Shown: positions 25,148 to 34,431 of the stretch, one piece after another
How the letters are laid out: each line of letters begins with the position of its first letter
Position numbering within the stretch: position 1 is the stretch's first letter
DNA from: Candidatus Poribacteria bacterium
Lineage (GTDB): Bacteria; Poribacteria; WGA-4E; WGA-3G
Assembly (NCBI GenBank): GCA_028824685.1
Contig: JAPPCZ010000034.1
Coordinates: 124,001-188,000 of the forward strand
Length of the DNA: 64,000 bases
Direction: 5' to 3'
Notes under the pieces: model-generated
The model's input: only the letters and a program-made list of their open reading frames with translations
Databases searched by the model: none
What the model was told of the DNA's origin: nothing
Program-made: the position numbers and the translations under genes

Positions 25148-25549
25148 TTACCAAACATAACAGAGGACTTCGCCCCCGATTTTAGCGCGTCGGCACTCAA
25201 TTGAGGTTTTGACCCCTTGCGATGTAGATAGAATAGCAACCCCTAAGTCACCAAAGACTCGCGGCAACTTATCTGATTTTGCGTAAACGCGTCTTCCGGG
25301 TTTGCTGATTCGTTTCAGATTGGTAATCGCTTTTTCTTTATTATGTGCACCGTATTTTAGATAGATTCGTATAATCCCTTGTTTCCCATCCTCAATTAGA
25401 CGGTAGTTTCGGACGAAACCTTCATCAGACAAAATACGGGCAATCTCCAATTTAACCTTGGACGCTGACACCTCAACGCGCTCATGCCCTGCCATATTAG
25501 CATTACGTATCCGCGTCAACATATCTGCGACCGGGTCAGTCATTGACAT
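25148..25549 (-). CDS. rpsH: 30S ribosomal protein S8
   Basis: 133 residues from the ATG at 25549 (AAGGAG seven bases upstream); a longer frame reaching 25633 runs back over rpsN and is rejected. [21 protein letters not shown] at the start and [30 protein letters not shown] at the end are diagnostic. S8 organises the 16S central domain and in many bacteria represses the spc operon. Confidence 0.97.
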   Translation of the reverse strand: MSMTDPVADMLTRIRNANMAGHERVEVSASKVKLEIARILSDEGFVRNYRLIEDGKQGIIRIYLKYGAHNKEKAITNLKRISKPGRRVYAKSDKLPRVFGDLGVAILSTSQGVKTSIECRRAKIGGEVLCYVW

Positions 25550-25563
25550 CAAAAATCTCCTTT

Positions 25564-25749
25564 TTACCAGCTTGCCTTTCTTACGCCAGGGATTTTCCCC
25601 GCTCGTGCATATAGGCGAAAGCAGATACGACATAATTCAAATTTACGCAGATACCCTCGTGCTCGTCCACAACTTTTACAACGGCTATATTTTCGGGTAC
25701 GAAAACGTGGGGTTTTTTGATTTCTGGCAATCCATGATTTACTCGCCAA
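25564..25749 (-). CDS. rpsN: 30S ribosomal protein S14, type Z
   Basis: 61 residues, [24 protein letters not shown]..., with the zinc knuckles CKSC and CRIC. It is the short zinc-binding S14 form rather than the ~100-residue C-minus form. Start is TTG with AAAGGAG eight bases upstream. With S4 and L36 it makes three zinc-dependent ribosomal proteins encoded in this operon and no zinc-free paralogue in view. Confidence 0.97.
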   Translation of the reverse strand: MASKSWIARNQKTPRFRTRKYSRCKSCGRARGYLRKFELCRICFRLYARAGKIPGVRKASW

Positions 25750-25782
25750 CTTCAGTTCTCCTTTGATCGTAACTTACTCATG

Positions 25783-26346
25783 TTACTCGCGAAAAGGCAT
25801 GCCCAGTTCACGTAATAACGCTCGTGCTTCTTCATCAGTCGAGGCGGTTGTCACAACCGTCACATTCATACCGCGGATACCTTCCACGTTGTCATAGTCA
25901 ATTTCCGGGAAGATGAGTTGCTCTGTTAAGCCCAATGAATAATTTCCACGACCGTCAAAAGCGTCGGGGGAAACACCTCGAAAATCCCGTATTTGAGGTA
26001 AAACAACATTAACCAAGCGGTTCAGGAATTCATACATCCGATTCTGCCTAAGTGTGACTTTACATCCGATTGCATCACCTTGGACTCCGGACATCTTTGA
26101 CGGGCCTCTAATTTTAAAGGCAGATATGGATTTTCTTGCACGGGTGATAATTGCACGCTGACCGGCAATAAGCGTCAGCTCTTCAACTGCGTCTTCCAAC
26201 GCCTTTGGATTTTCTTTTGCTTCGCCGACTCCGATATTTAGTGCAATTTTCTCCAATTTCGGAATTTGCATTACATTGTTGTAATTAAATTCCTTTTGTA
26301 ATGCTGGAACAACTTCTGTTTGATAAAATGTTTTAAATTGGCTCAT
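25783..26346 (-). CDS. rplE: 50S ribosomal protein L5
   Basis: 187 residues. [43 protein letters not shown] opens a standard L5, and [21 protein letters not shown] and [20 protein letters not shown] close it. L5 binds 5S rRNA and contacts S13 across bridge B1b. It lies about 95 bases from the unusually short rplX upstream. Confidence 0.97.
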   Translation of the reverse strand: MSQFKTFYQTEVVPALQKEFNYNNVMQIPKLEKIALNIGVGEAKENPKALEDAVEELTLIAGQRAIITRARKSISAFKIRGPSKMSGVQGDAIGCKVTLRQNRMYEFLNRLVNVVLPQIRDFRGVSPDAFDGRGNYSLGLTEQLIFPEIDYDNVEGIRGMNVTVVTTASTDEEARALLRELGMPFRE

Positions 26347-26441
26347 CAGCCTTATATCCTATAGCATGATGGTTATGTGATTGATATTAAACAAAGACCT
26401 CAAAAAAGTCATTAATTGATATTTCAATTCGCAAAATGAAT

Positions 26442-26675
26442 CTACCCATCAACCTTTTTCAAGTTAGAGATGTGGATAGTGCCTTCACGTTCGACGACAC
26501 CACCCTGTCCTGTTTGATTAGGACGCAAGTGTCGTTTGACGAAATGGATGCCTTCAACTACAGCTCTATTTTTCTTTGGAAATACTTGCAACACAACCCC
26601 TTGCTTGCCTCGGTCTTGACCACTCAAGACCGTTACTAAATCATCTTTTTTGATATGCAGCTTCTTCTTAGACAT
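26442..26675 (-). CDS. rplX: 50S ribosomal protein L24, short form
   Basis: 77 residues against ~100-105 in most bacteria. The KOW domain is intact (DLVTVLSGQDRGKQGVVLQVFPKKNRAVVEGIHFVKRH) and the frame ends right after IHISNLKKVDG, where other L24s continue into a basic C-terminal extension. The 95 bases before rplE contain no in-frame continuation. RBS TAGGAGG, ATG. L24 initiates 50S assembly, and the KOW core suffices for the rRNA contact in structures of relatives. Confidence 0.93.
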   Translation of the reverse strand: MSKKKLHIKKDDLVTVLSGQDRGKQGVVLQVFPKKNRAVVEGIHFVKRHLRPNQTGQGGVVEREGTIHISNLKKVDG

Positions 26676-26683
26676 AATTCCTC

Positions 26684-27052
26684 CTAAATGACTTCAGGAG
26701 CAAGGGAAACGATTCGCGTGAACGATTTTTCGCGTAATTCGCGAGCAACCGGTCCAAAGATTCGTGTCCCACGTGGCTCATTTTCGGCAGTAAGAAGAAC
26801 TGCTGCATTTTGATCAAACTTAATATAAGAACCGTCTGAACGACGATATTCTTTGGCAGTCCGGACAACAACAGCACGAACCACTTCACCTGCTCTGACC
26901 TGTGTATTTGGGGCTGCCTCTTTAATACTTGCCACAATTACATCACCGACTCGTGCATAACGTCTTCGGGTTCCCCCAAGCACACTAATGCACATTAGAT
27001 TTCTGGCTCCCGTATTATCGGCACAGGTTAATCGAGTATAATTTTGAACCAT
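26684..27052 (-). CDS. rplN: 50S ribosomal protein L14
   Basis: 122 residues, the most conserved small beta-barrel of the 50[55 protein letters not shown] and [27 protein letters not shown]. It forms bridge B8 with 16S rRNA and binds RsfS. RBS AAGGAAGG. Eight bases separate its stop from rplX. Confidence 0.98.
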   Translation of the reverse strand: MVQNYTRLTCADNTGARNLMCISVLGGTRRRYARVGDVIVASIKEAAPNTQVRAGEVVRAVVVRTAKEYRRSDGSYIKFDQNAAVLLTAENEPRGTRIFGPVARELREKSFTRIVSLAPEVI

Positions 27053-27071
27053 TGCCGTACCTTCCTTCCAA

Positions 27072-27338
27072 TTAATCAGCAGTCTGTGCTGCTGATATTA
27101 CAGATTGTACCCGCCACCGTTTACGCTTACTAATTGGGCGGCTTTCAATCACCTGGACAACATCACCGACTTTACAATTATTCTGTTCGTCATGCGCCAA
27201 AATCTTTTTTGTCGCACGTACGACTTTTTTGTAAAGCGGATGTTGATAACTCCGAACTATCGCCACGCTGATAGTTTTTTCCATGCGATCACTAACGACC
27301 GTGCCGGTTCGAATTTTTCGGTGTCTTCGTTTTTCCAC
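27072..27338 (-). CDS. rpsQ: 30S ribosomal protein S17
   Basis: 88 residues from the GTG at 27338, preferred because AAAGGAT lies nine bases upstream and [23 protein letters not shown] matches family starts; a TTG seven codons earlier (27359) is an alternative. OB-fold with [39 protein letters not shown]. It binds the 5' domain of 16S rRNA. Confidence 0.94.
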   Translation of the reverse strand: MEKRRHRKIRTGTVVSDRMEKTISVAIVRSYQHPLYKKVVRATKKILAHDEQNNCKVGDVVQVIESRPISKRKRWRVQSVISAAQTAD

Positions 27339-27363
27339 GTTTAATTTATCCTTTTTCAATCTT

Positions 27364-27564
27364 CTATTCTTCGGTTTCTATTTCACGAGTACGTAGAACA
27401 GTTTTCACACGTGCAATGTCCTTCCGAATTTTTGCGGGGAGACTTGTGTCTTCCAACTGTCCTAAAATACTCCGCGCTCTTTGGTTAAAAAGATTCTCTT
27501 TAAGAGATTCTAATTCGTTTTCCAATTCTTCTGTTGACATGATTTTTAACTCATGAGCCTTCAT
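27364..27564 (-). CDS. rpmC: 50S ribosomal protein L29
   Basis: 66 residues, all helical, MKAHELKIMSTEELENELESLKENLFNQRAR ... IRKDIARVKTVLRTRE. L29 sits by the exit tunnel next to L23 and contributes to chaperone and SRP docking. RBS GAGGTG two bases before the ATG. Three bases separate it from the rplP stop. Confidence 0.96.
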   Translation of the reverse strand: MKAHELKIMSTEELENELESLKENLFNQRARSILGQLEDTSLPAKIRKDIARVKTVLRTREIETEE

Positions 27565-27567
27565 ACA

Positions 27568-27981
27568 TTACACCTCATCCCGTGCAACAAATTTCGTCTT
27601 AATAGGAAATTTGTGAGCAGCACGTTCCATTGCTCCTTTAGCAACTTCACGGGACACCCCACTTAATTCATATAGGATTCGCCCAGGCTTAACAACAGCG
27701 ACCCAAAATTCTGGAGCTCCTTTTCCGCCCCCCATTCGCGTCTCAGCAGGTTTTTTGCTTACAGGTTTATGCGGAAAGATCTTAATCCATATTTTCCCAC
27801 CGCGACGTACGTGTCGTGTAATGGCAACGCGTCCAGACTCAATTTGGTTGCTTGTTATCCAGCCGGCTTCCATTGCTTGCAGCCCGTATTCGCCGAAGCT
27901 AATCTGTGAACCGCTGCGTGGTTTTCCTCGGCGTTTTCCGCGATGAACTTTCCGGTGCATCACGCGTTTCGGCATTAACAT
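27568..27981 (-). CDS. rplP: 50S ribosomal protein L16
   Basis: 137 residues. [34 protein letters not shown] begins the conserved part; the first ATG (27981) two codons earlier has AAGGAG eight bases upstream and is used. [42 protein letters not shown] is diagnostic. L16 orders helices at the A site. Normal length. Confidence 0.97.
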   Translation of the reverse strand: MLMPKRVMHRKVHRGKRRGKPRSGSQISFGEYGLQAMEAGWITSNQIESGRVAITRHVRRGGKIWIKIFPHKPVSKKPAETRMGGGKGAPEFWVAVVKPGRILYELSGVSREVAKGAMERAAHKFPIKTKFVARDEV

Positions 27982-28035
27982 TTGAATTACTCCTTAAATC
28001 AGTTTATGAAATTCACGAGCATACTTATTGGTCGG

Positions 28036-28845
28036 TTAGTTATTACCTTGCTTGCTATCATTTCTTTGTTGTCTGCGTCTGTTCCGTCCTTGGTCTCGTT
28101 GCCTGCGTCCCCCGCCACGATTACCAGTTTGTCGAGTGTTACCACGTGAGTCCCTTCCGCTGCTGCGTCTCGCGCCCTGCTGTCGGCGGCTTACTGATTC
28201 GCCACTTAATGCCTCTGGTACACCAAGGATTTCACCTTTGAATATCCACGATTTGACACCAATTTTCCCGTAAGTTGTATTTGCTTCAGTAAATCCGTAA
28301 TCGACATTAGCTCTAAGGGTATGTAACGGCACTCGTCCTTCAAGGCTGGATTCGGAACGAGCGATCTCTTTTCCGTCGAGCCTGCCGCTGACCATAATTT
28401 TAACGCCTTGCGCGCCGGCTTGCATTGAATCAGCAATTTTGCGTCTCATTGCCTGCTTAAAACTGATTCTGCGTTCAATTTGAGTTGCTACGGCTTCAGC
28501 GAGAAGTTGCGCATCAAGGTCAGGGGCTTTTATTTCTTCAACGTCAATTTTGACTGGTCGACCGATGAGTTTTTCGAGTTCCGTCTTTAATTTCTCTGCA
28601 TCTACGCCTCGGCGTCCAATCACAATACCGGGTCTGGCAGTATGTATATTAATGGTGCATTTTTCAGCAACGCGTTCAACTTCAATTCGAGAGATCCCAG
28701 CACGCGACAACTGGTCTTTAATGTATTGCTGAATTTGAAAATCTTCATGCAACCATTTCGCATAATCGCGCTCACTATACCATTTTGAATCCCACGTCTC
28801 AATTATCCCTAAGCGTAACCCACGCGGGTGAGTTTTTTGTCCCAC
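28036..28845 (-). CDS. rpsC: 30S ribosomal protein S3 with Arg/Gly/Gln-rich C-terminal extension
   Basis: 269 residues; GTG start at 28845, five bases after AGGAGG, giving the conserved MGQKTHPRGLRLGI start. The KH domain (INIHTARPGIVIGRRGVDAEKLKTEL) and C-terminal S3 domain (GVKIMVSGRLDGKEIARSE, YGKIGVKSWIFKGEI) are normal. After GVPEA a ~55-residue tail of Arg, Gly, Gln, Asn and Ser follows (RRSSGRDSRGNTRQTGNRGG, RNRRRQQRNDSKQG), making it longer than the usual 210-240. S3 forms part of the mRNA entry helicase site. Confidence 0.96.
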   Translation of the reverse strand: MGQKTHPRGLRLGIIETWDSKWYSERDYAKWLHEDFQIQQYIKDQLSRAGISRIEVERVAEKCTINIHTARPGIVIGRRGVDAEKLKTELEKLIGRPVKIDVEEIKAPDLDAQLLAEAVATQIERRISFKQAMRRKIADSMQAGAQGVKIMVSGRLDGKEIARSESSLEGRVPLHTLRANVDYGFTEANTTYGKIGVKSWIFKGEILGVPEALSGESVSRRQQGARRSSGRDSRGNTRQTGNRGGGRRQRDQGRNRRRQQRNDSKQGNN

Positions 28846-28905
28846 ATAAACCTCCTGGTGGACACTACCCCATATATGATTTCGGAGGACATGTGGTGGC
28901 ATTGA

Positions 28906-29259
28906 TTACTCACCATCATTTTCACTCTCCTCATCCACGACAACAGTGATATGGCTCTGGCGTTTGAAAATTCGGTTTGCCATACCTCGTGCGCGGGGGC
29001 GTATCCATTTTCGTGTAATTCCTTCATCAACACGAATCTCTTTAACGTACAAATTTTCGATTGCCACTGCAGGCTCTTGGTATTGGGCATTTGCTGCAGC
29101 GGATTGAATCAGTTTATAAATTACAGGTGCTGCCGCTTTATGTGTAAAGAGCAGTTGATTCAGCGCATCGTCAACATATTGATTCCTAACTAAGTCGGCA
29201 ACGAGTCGCGCTTTTCGCGGTGCTACCGAAACGTTCCGAATCTTTGCCCTTCCTTCCAT
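28906..29259 (-). CDS. rplV: 50S ribosomal protein L22
   Basis: 117 residues; KIRNVSVAPRKARLVADLVRNQYVDDALNQL and the beta-hairpin region RVDEGITRKWIRPRARGMANRIFKRQSHITVVV, which reaches into the exit tunnel (macrolide site). Acidic tail DEESENDGE. RBS AGGAG. It is separated from rpsS by 229 bases that include a family-B palindrome. Confidence 0.97.
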   Translation of the reverse strand: MEGRAKIRNVSVAPRKARLVADLVRNQYVDDALNQLLFTHKAAAPVIYKLIQSAAANAQYQEPAVAIENLYVKEIRVDEGITRKWIRPRARGMANRIFKRQSHITVVVDEESENDGE

Positions 29260-29384
29260 TTTTTTCTCCTAACAAAACTTTAAGCACAAATTTGTGTACA
29301 ATGTCTTGCTTATATTATCTAATAACGTATCAAACCAATAAGCGTATCTATAATAGATTTAGAATTATTTGAATATCCTGCACC

Positions 29385-29414
29385 GACAAGGTTAGGAAAC
29401 CTTGTCTACTGGGC
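29385..29414 (+). repeat. Family-B palindrome inside the ribosomal operon (rplV-rpsS)
   Basis: Perfect stem GACAAGGTT (29385-29393), loop AGG, AAACCTTGTC (29397-29406), then TACTGGG. The loop TTAGGAAA matches the copy at 17955. It occupies an otherwise empty 229-base intergenic gap in the superoperon. Confidence 0.8.
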
Positions 29415-29488
29415 GAATGTGTCAACCTATTTTATAATTCACCGTAATACAGGAACGTTCAACTTATAATATGAACCACAATATAAAA

Positions 29489-29761
29489 TTATCTTCTCGT
29501 CGCACCGCCCGCGTGAGAACGGAAAGTCCGGGTCGGAGCGAATTCCCCGAGTTTATGACCAACCATATTTTCTGTGATATAAACCGGAAAAAACTTTTTC
29601 CCGTTATGAATCGCGACGGTATGTCCAACAAATTCCGGTGTAATAGTGGAACTTCGTGCCCACGTGCGAACCACACGTTTACTACCAGATTGTTCCATCT
29701 CCGCTATATGCTTTGCGAGTTTTGCGTCAACGTAGGGGCCTTTTTTAATAGAACGTGGCAT
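29489..29761 (-). CDS. rpsS: 30S ribosomal protein S19
   Basis: 90 residues, [19 protein letters not shown] ... [48 protein letters not shown], a near-consensus S19 of the 30S head. The tail ends [19 protein letters not shown]. The gap to rplV downstream is unusually large for this pair. Confidence 0.98.
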   Translation of the reverse strand: MPRSIKKGPYVDAKLAKHIAEMEQSGSKRVVRTWARSSTITPEFVGHTVAIHNGKKFFPVYITENMVGHKLGEFAPTRTFRSHAGGATRR

Positions 29762-29815
29762 CGGATTTCTCCTTTTAAGTGTGAATGTGCCTTAGAAGAT
29801 AAGTTGTAAAAACCA

Positions 29816-30631
29816 CTATTTACGCCTTCCCATAATATATCGACCCGATTTCTTTTTCGGGTTTCTCGTTTTATACCCTTTTGTTGGTACGCCCCAAGGT
29901 GTAACAGGGTGCCTTCCACCGGAACTTTTACCTTCACCACCGCCATGCGGATGATCAACCGGATTCATCGCTACACCTCGAACCTTTGGACGTTTTCCTA
30001 ACCATCTTGAACGACCTGCTTTACCGATAACGATAGTCGTAACATTTCCAACTTGTCCAATAGTTGCCATTGCATTAACCGGAACAAGTCTCACTTCACC
30101 AGAAGGTAAACGGATACGTGCATATTTACCCTCACGATCAACTAACTGTGCCGATCCGCCTGCGCTACGAACAAGTTGTCCACCTTTACCGGGCTGCATT
30201 TCAATATTATGTATTGAAGAACCCAATGGAATATTTTCAAGGGGTAAGGCATTTCCGACACTGATTTCTGCGTCTGGTCCGGATGTAACACTATCGCCAA
30301 CCCGAAGACCAACAGGAGCCAAGATATACCGCTTTTCTCCGTCTGCATAGTGGAGTAAAGCGATATGAGCAGAACGGTTCGGGTCATACTCAATTGAGGC
30401 TACCTTCGCGGGAATACCAAACTTATCGCGTTTGAAATCGATGACGCGATATCGCCGTTTGTGTCCGCCACCCCGTCTTCGTACCGTTATACGCCCTTTG
30501 CTGTTACGTCCAGCATTTTGCTTGGTACCTTTGACGAGGGATTTCTCTGGTTTCTGGCGTGTAATCTCCTCAAAGGTATATCCAGTCATGAAACGCCGAC
30601 TCGGCGTGACAGCTTTATATGTTTTAGCCAC
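29816..30631 (-). CDS. rplB: 50S ribosomal protein L2
   Basis: 271 residues from the GTG at 30631 (GAGG eight bases upstream), giving [17 protein letters not shown]; a TTG two codons earlier is too close to the RBS. Core stretches [42 protein letters not shown] and the peptidyl-transferase loop [24 protein letters not shown] with the conserved histidine near the active centre. Length normal. Confidence 0.97.
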   Translation of the reverse strand: MAKTYKAVTPSRRFMTGYTFEEITRQKPEKSLVKGTKQNAGRNSKGRITVRRRGGGHKRRYRVIDFKRDKFGIPAKVASIEYDPNRSAHIALLHYADGEKRYILAPVGLRVGDSVTSGPDAEISVGNALPLENIPLGSSIHNIEMQPGKGGQLVRSAGGSAQLVDREGKYARIRLPSGEVRLVPVNAMATIGQVGNVTTIVIGKAGRSRWLGKRPKVRGVAMNPVDHPHGGGEGKSSGGRHPVTPWGVPTKGYKTRNPKKKSGRYIMGRRK

Positions 30632-30710
30632 TCTCAATTCCTCTCGTTAAAACATTCTTTCATGAGACCCAACGATTGACACGCGGCACCATACATGAAC
30701 GAAATAGAGT

Positions 30711-31010
30711 TTAGATACTTTCAAAAACTGGGATACGAGTCCCTTCTTCCACGGTAATGATGGCTTTTTTCCAATGGGGACGTCGTCCGCGTTGGTAACG
30801 GTTCATTCTACCCTTCATTTTACCCCGCATTTGCATCGTGTGAATGTTAATGATGCTTCCTTGAATCTCAAACAATTCCTCAGCAGCACGGCGGATGTCC
30901 GTTTTCGTTGCGTCTCGACTGACAACAAACGAGTATTTATTATCCTCACGAAGAAGCGTGCTTTTTTCTGTAATGTGCGGCCTCAAAATAACTTTATATT
31001 TATCTTTCAT
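30711..31010 (-). CDS. rplW: 50S ribosomal protein L23
   Basis: 99 residues: VILRPHITEKSTLLREDNKYSFVVSRDATKTDIRRAAEELF opens, and the loop with MQMRGKMKGRMNRYQRGRRPHWKKAIITV is typical. L23 is the docking site for trigger factor and SRP at the tunnel exit. The ATG is four bases after the rplD stop, with GAAGG as RBS inside rplD. Confidence 0.97.
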   Translation of the reverse strand: MKDKYKVILRPHITEKSTLLREDNKYSFVVSRDATKTDIRRAAEELFEIQGSIINIHTMQMRGKMKGRMNRYQRGRRPHWKKAIITVEEGTRIPVFESI

Positions 31011-31014
31011 AACA

Positions 31015-31650
31015 TTAACCTTCAGAATCTACGAATTTCGCTTCTAATTTTTCTGCAGCGCGTTCAGTGATGACGAGTTTGTCGTGCCACAGCACTTGGT
31101 ATATATTGAGCATATCCCAAGTGCAACTGTTAACTTTTGGGATATTCCTTAGGGAAAGATAGATATTCGGATTATGTTCGTCAAGAACGAATAAGACCTT
31201 TCCTTCCAGGTTCAATGCGTTTAGGACAGACACAATTTCTTTTGTTCGAGGACGTTCCAGTGTGAAATCTTCAATCAAAACACACTGTTCATTTTGGAAT
31301 CGATCAGCGAGGGCACTTTTTAAACCGAGACGACGTACCTGCTTGGGGGTACGCTGACGAAAACTGCGAGGTTTCGGACCAAATGCAACACCACCGTGTA
31401 CCCGAATGGGAGATCCGGCATCTCCGACACGTGCTCTACCAGTTCCTTTTTGACGGTATAATTTCCTGCCGCTCCCCTTAACTTCACTACGGCTTTTCGT
31501 TGATGCCGTACCGCTCCTTTGGTTAGCAAGGTAAGCCACCACACATTGATGGACGACAGATGTATTAACCTCAGCATGTGTAAACGAGTCCGCGAGGTTT
31601 TTCTCGCGAAGCACTTCTCCTGAACGATTATGTACGTTTAAAGTTGCCAT
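31015..31650 (-). CDS. rplD: 50S ribosomal protein L4
   Basis: 211 residues. VHQCVVAYLANQRSGTASTKSRSEVKGSGRKLYRQKGTGRARVGDAGSPI carries the tunnel-constriction loop, and FGPKPRSFRQRTPKQVRRLGLKSAL follows. The rest is the globular domain that in E. coli mediates S10-operon attenuation. ATG with GGAG thirteen bases upstream. 98 bases separate it from rplC. Confidence 0.97.
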   Translation of the reverse strand: MATLNVHNRSGEVLREKNLADSFTHAEVNTSVVHQCVVAYLANQRSGTASTKSRSEVKGSGRKLYRQKGTGRARVGDAGSPIRVHGGVAFGPKPRSFRQRTPKQVRRLGLKSALADRFQNEQCVLIEDFTLERPRTKEIVSVLNALNLEGKVLFVLDEHNPNIYLSLRNIPKVNSCTWDMLNIYQVLWHDKLVITERAAEKLEAKFVDSEG

Positions 31651-31747
31651 ATCTTTATTTATTTCTCCGATGTGCTGAACTTGGCATCAATTACCCTGCT
31701 CTTCTCAGGAAGTTGCAGGGGTTGAAGGGAATATAACTATTACCAAG

Positions 31748-32413
31748 TTAACTTTCATTACTGTCAGTACTGTTTTTTCCAGAAACCTTAACGGCTTTCC
31801 TGATTAAAAGGAACCCTTTTGGTGGACCTGGGATTGCTCCTTTAACAACCAACAAATTTCGTTCAGCGTCGGCTTGGATAACCTGCAGATTTTGGACGGT
31901 GTGTCGTTTAGCACCGTAGCGTCCTGGCATTTTCTTTCCTTTAAAAACACGTGATGGAGTAGCACTTGCACCAATAGATCCTGGACGACGTAGGTCTTGC
32001 TCACCACCGTGGCTCTTCCTGCCACCCTTAAATCCCCAACGTTTAACAACACCGGTAAATCCGTGCCCTTTTGAAGTGCCGGTTACATCTACAAGTTCAC
32101 CTTCTGAAAATAAACTTGCATCAACAGTATCACCAACTGCGACACCCTCAAGACTTTCTACCCGAAATTCTCGAAGTACTTGTGTGGGTGCTGTATCCGC
32201 TTTAGCGAAGTGACCGCGCGCCGGGCTATTAAACTTATTTTCTTTCCGTTTGCCGAATCCTAACTGTACAGCCTGATAACCGTCCCGCTCCTGCGTTTTT
32301 ACCTGAACAATTGGACATGGACCAGCTTCTATCACAGTGACCGGAATTGCCTCCCCGGAATCTTCAAAGATTTGGGTCATTCCAACTTTTCTGCCGATAA
32401 TTCCGCTAACCAT
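31748..32413 (-). CDS. rplC: 50S ribosomal protein L3
   Basis: 221 residues: [62 protein letters not shown] and [35 protein letters not shown]. The glutamine methylated by PrmB in relatives is in the segment replaced here by [16 protein letters not shown], which retains it. The tail [13 protein letters not shown] is a short non-conserved extension. RBS GGGAGG. Confidence 0.97.
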   Translation of the reverse strand: MVSGIIGRKVGMTQIFEDSGEAIPVTVIEAGPCPIVQVKTQERDGYQAVQLGFGKRKENKFNSPARGHFAKADTAPTQVLREFRVESLEGVAVGDTVDASLFSEGELVDVTGTSKGHGFTGVVKRWGFKGGRKSHGGEQDLRRPGSIGASATPSRVFKGKKMPGRYGAKRHTVQNLQVIQADAERNLLVVKGAIPGPPKGFLLIRKAVKVSGKNSTDSNES

Positions 32414-32425
32414 TTCTTACCTCCC

Positions 32426-32737
32426 TTAGAGTAATGTGATTTTGACATCAACCCCAGCGGGGAGATCGAGCCGCATCAGCGCGTCAACTGTCTTTGGAGC
32501 GGTTTCCAGAATATCCAATAACCGTTTGTGGATCCGCATCTCAAACTGTTCTCGCGATTTTTTGTCCTTGAACGTGGAACGTTGAACAGTATAGATGTGT
32601 TTCTTTGTCGGCAACGGAATCGGACCTGAAACTCTCGCCTGGGTCTGTTTTGCGGTGACCGCAATTTGCTTCGCAGACTGGTCAAGTAAACGGTGATCAA
32701 ACGCTTTGAGCCGAATGCGAATTTTTTGATTGTCCAT
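32426..32737 (-). CDS. rpsJ: 30S ribosomal protein S10
   Basis: 103 residues from the ATG at 32737 with AAGGAG upstream; an in-frame extension to 32800 is not conserved. [65 protein letters not shown] and VDVKITL are standard. S10 also serves as NusE in transcription antitermination. It lies 12 bases upstream of rplC and 196 bases after tuf. Confidence 0.97.
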   Translation of the reverse strand: MDNQKIRIRLKAFDHRLLDQSAKQIAVTAKQTQARVSGPIPLPTKKHIYTVQRSTFKDKKSREQFEMRIHKRLLDILETAPKTVDALMRLDLPAGVDVKITLL

Positions 32738-32933
32738 CTCTTGGCTCCTTCTTTGAAAAGTAACAGTGCGTTCCCTTGTGTTTTGTCCTTGGATTATCAA
32801 CAGCGTATCTTGTCGGAACTATCATGGCTAATCTAATCAATCATTGTCCTATTAGCCTTGAATGCTCCGACGAGATACATCAACACGTTGTATGCCCAAA
32901 TTAATCGAGGGAACGTATCCGACAAAACTCCCG

Positions 32934-34133
32934 TTACTCAAGGATTTTAGAGACAACACCAGCACCGATAGTGTGTCCGCCTTCACGGATTGCGAATCTG
33001 AGTTGTTCTTCCATAGCAATCGGTTTAGACAGTTCAACAGTAATCTGCGCGTTGTCACCAGGCATAATCATTTCAATACCTTCAGCCAGATTCATTTCAC
33101 CGGTAACGTCTGTTGTCCGGAAGTAAAATTGTGGACGATACCCACTAAAGAACGGATTCCAGCGTCCGCCTTCCTCTTTTGTCAAGATATATGCCTCAGC
33201 TTCAAACTTGGTGTGGGGTGTAACTGTTCCGGGGATTGATAAGACCTGTCCACGTTCAACATCATCCCGATCAATACCTCGAAGCAGTGCGCCGATGTTG
33301 TCGCCTGCTCTACCTTCATCAAGGAATTTATTGAACATTTCAACACCCGTGACAACCGTGTCTGTGGTGTCGCGAAGTCCAACGATTTCGACCGTATTTC
33401 CGACTTCAACGATACCTCGTTCAACACGACCTGTGACAACAGTGCCTCGTCCGCTAATCGTAAAGATATCTTCAATTGGCATCAAGAAAGGTTTTTCTGT
33501 ATCCCGAATCGGTTCTGGAATGAACTCATCAACAGATGCCATGAGGTCAAGAATCGGTTTACATTCTTCACTCGTTGGATCACCAGCAGATTCCATCGCT
33601 TCAAGAGCAGAACCTGAAATGATTGGCGTGTCGTCACCTGGGAATTCATATTCGGTTAACAATTCGCGGACTTCCAGATCAACTAACTCAAGCAGTTCCT
33701 CGTCATCCACCATGTCTGCCTTATTTAGAAAGACAACCAAGGATGGGACGTTCACCTGCCTTGCAAGCAGCACGTGTTCACGTGTCTGCGGCATAGGACC
33801 GTCTGCTGCGGAAACAACTAAAATAGCACCATCCATTTGGGCAGCACCCGTAATCATATTTTTGATGTAGTCCGCGTGACCAGGACAGTCAACGTGAGCG
33901 TAGTGCCGGTTTTCCGTCTCGTATTCGACGTGAGCGGTGTTAATTGTAATGCCACGTTCTTTTTCCTCGGGTGCCTTGTCAATGTCCTCATAGGTCATGA
34001 CATAGTCTTTGTCAGCGAGTTTTGATAAGACCATAGTAATTGCTGCTGTAAGCGTTGTTTTACCGTGGTCAACGTGGCCAATAGTGCCAATATTAACGTG
34101 TGGCTTTGTCCTTTCAAAAGCTTGCTTTGCCAT
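32934..34133 (-). CDS. tuf: Elongation factor Tu
   Basis: 399 residues delivering aminoacyl-tRNA to the ribosome. P-loop GHVDHGKTT, switch [30 protein letters not shown], and NKADM (most EF-Tu have NKCDM). Domains 2 and 3 are complete ([56 protein letters not shown]). Only one tuf is seen in the window. A 298-base gap upstream carries a candidate separate promoter. Confidence 0.98.
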   Translation of the reverse strand: MAKQAFERTKPHVNIGTIGHVDHGKTTLTAAITMVLSKLADKDYVMTYEDIDKAPEEKERGITINTAHVEYETENRHYAHVDCPGHADYIKNMITGAAQMDGAILVVSAADGPMPQTREHVLLARQVNVPSLVVFLNKADMVDDEELLELVDLEVRELLTEYEFPGDDTPIISGSALEAMESAGDPTSEECKPILDLMASVDEFIPEPIRDTEKPFLMPIEDIFTISGRGTVVTGRVERGIVEVGNTVEIVGLRDTTDTVVTGVEMFNKFLDEGRAGDNIGALLRGIDRDDVERGQVLSIPGTVTPHTKFEAEAYILTKEEGGRWNPFFSGYRPQFYFRTTDVTGEMNLAEGIEMIMPGDNAQITVELSKPIAMEEQLRFAIREGGHTIGAGVVSKILE

Positions 34134-34248
34134 TTCTGTCCAAACTCCAATTATAGGTTATATATAAAGGGTTTCAAATATCACTAAACCCGAGTTATAT
34201 CTATGTTCTCATAGGCGCGCTTAGTAGGCGCACAACGTGTTTCACTGT

Positions 34249-34295
34249 GTCCGAATGTTTCGGACTTTCACAATAGCCTTGTGATTATTATATCA
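34249..34295 (-). promoter_or_regulatory. Candidate tuf promoter and leader hairpin
   Basis: In the 298-base fusA-tuf gap, the minus strand has an extended -10, TGATATAAT (34287-34295), without a good -35, followed by hairpin GTCCGAA-acat-TTCGGAC (34249-34266). An extra tuf promoter is common in such operons. The remainder of the gap holds nothing recognisable. Confidence 0.45.
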
Positions 34296-34431
34296 CTTGG
34301 CATGCCACTTTTATTTTTTGAAGTAATCAATATCAGATGTTCACTTTGTGAGTAAATATCTTGTTTGAAAGTATTCCGTCAAAATTAATAGCGTTCAATA
34401 TAACTTTTAAAGGTGAACGCACTATAATGTT

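Noticed and set aside
33208..33870. 220-codon frame antisense to tuf
   Set aside because: Mirror of a strongly conserved EF-Tu sequence; Ser/Thr-rich composition typical of antisense frames, no RBS.
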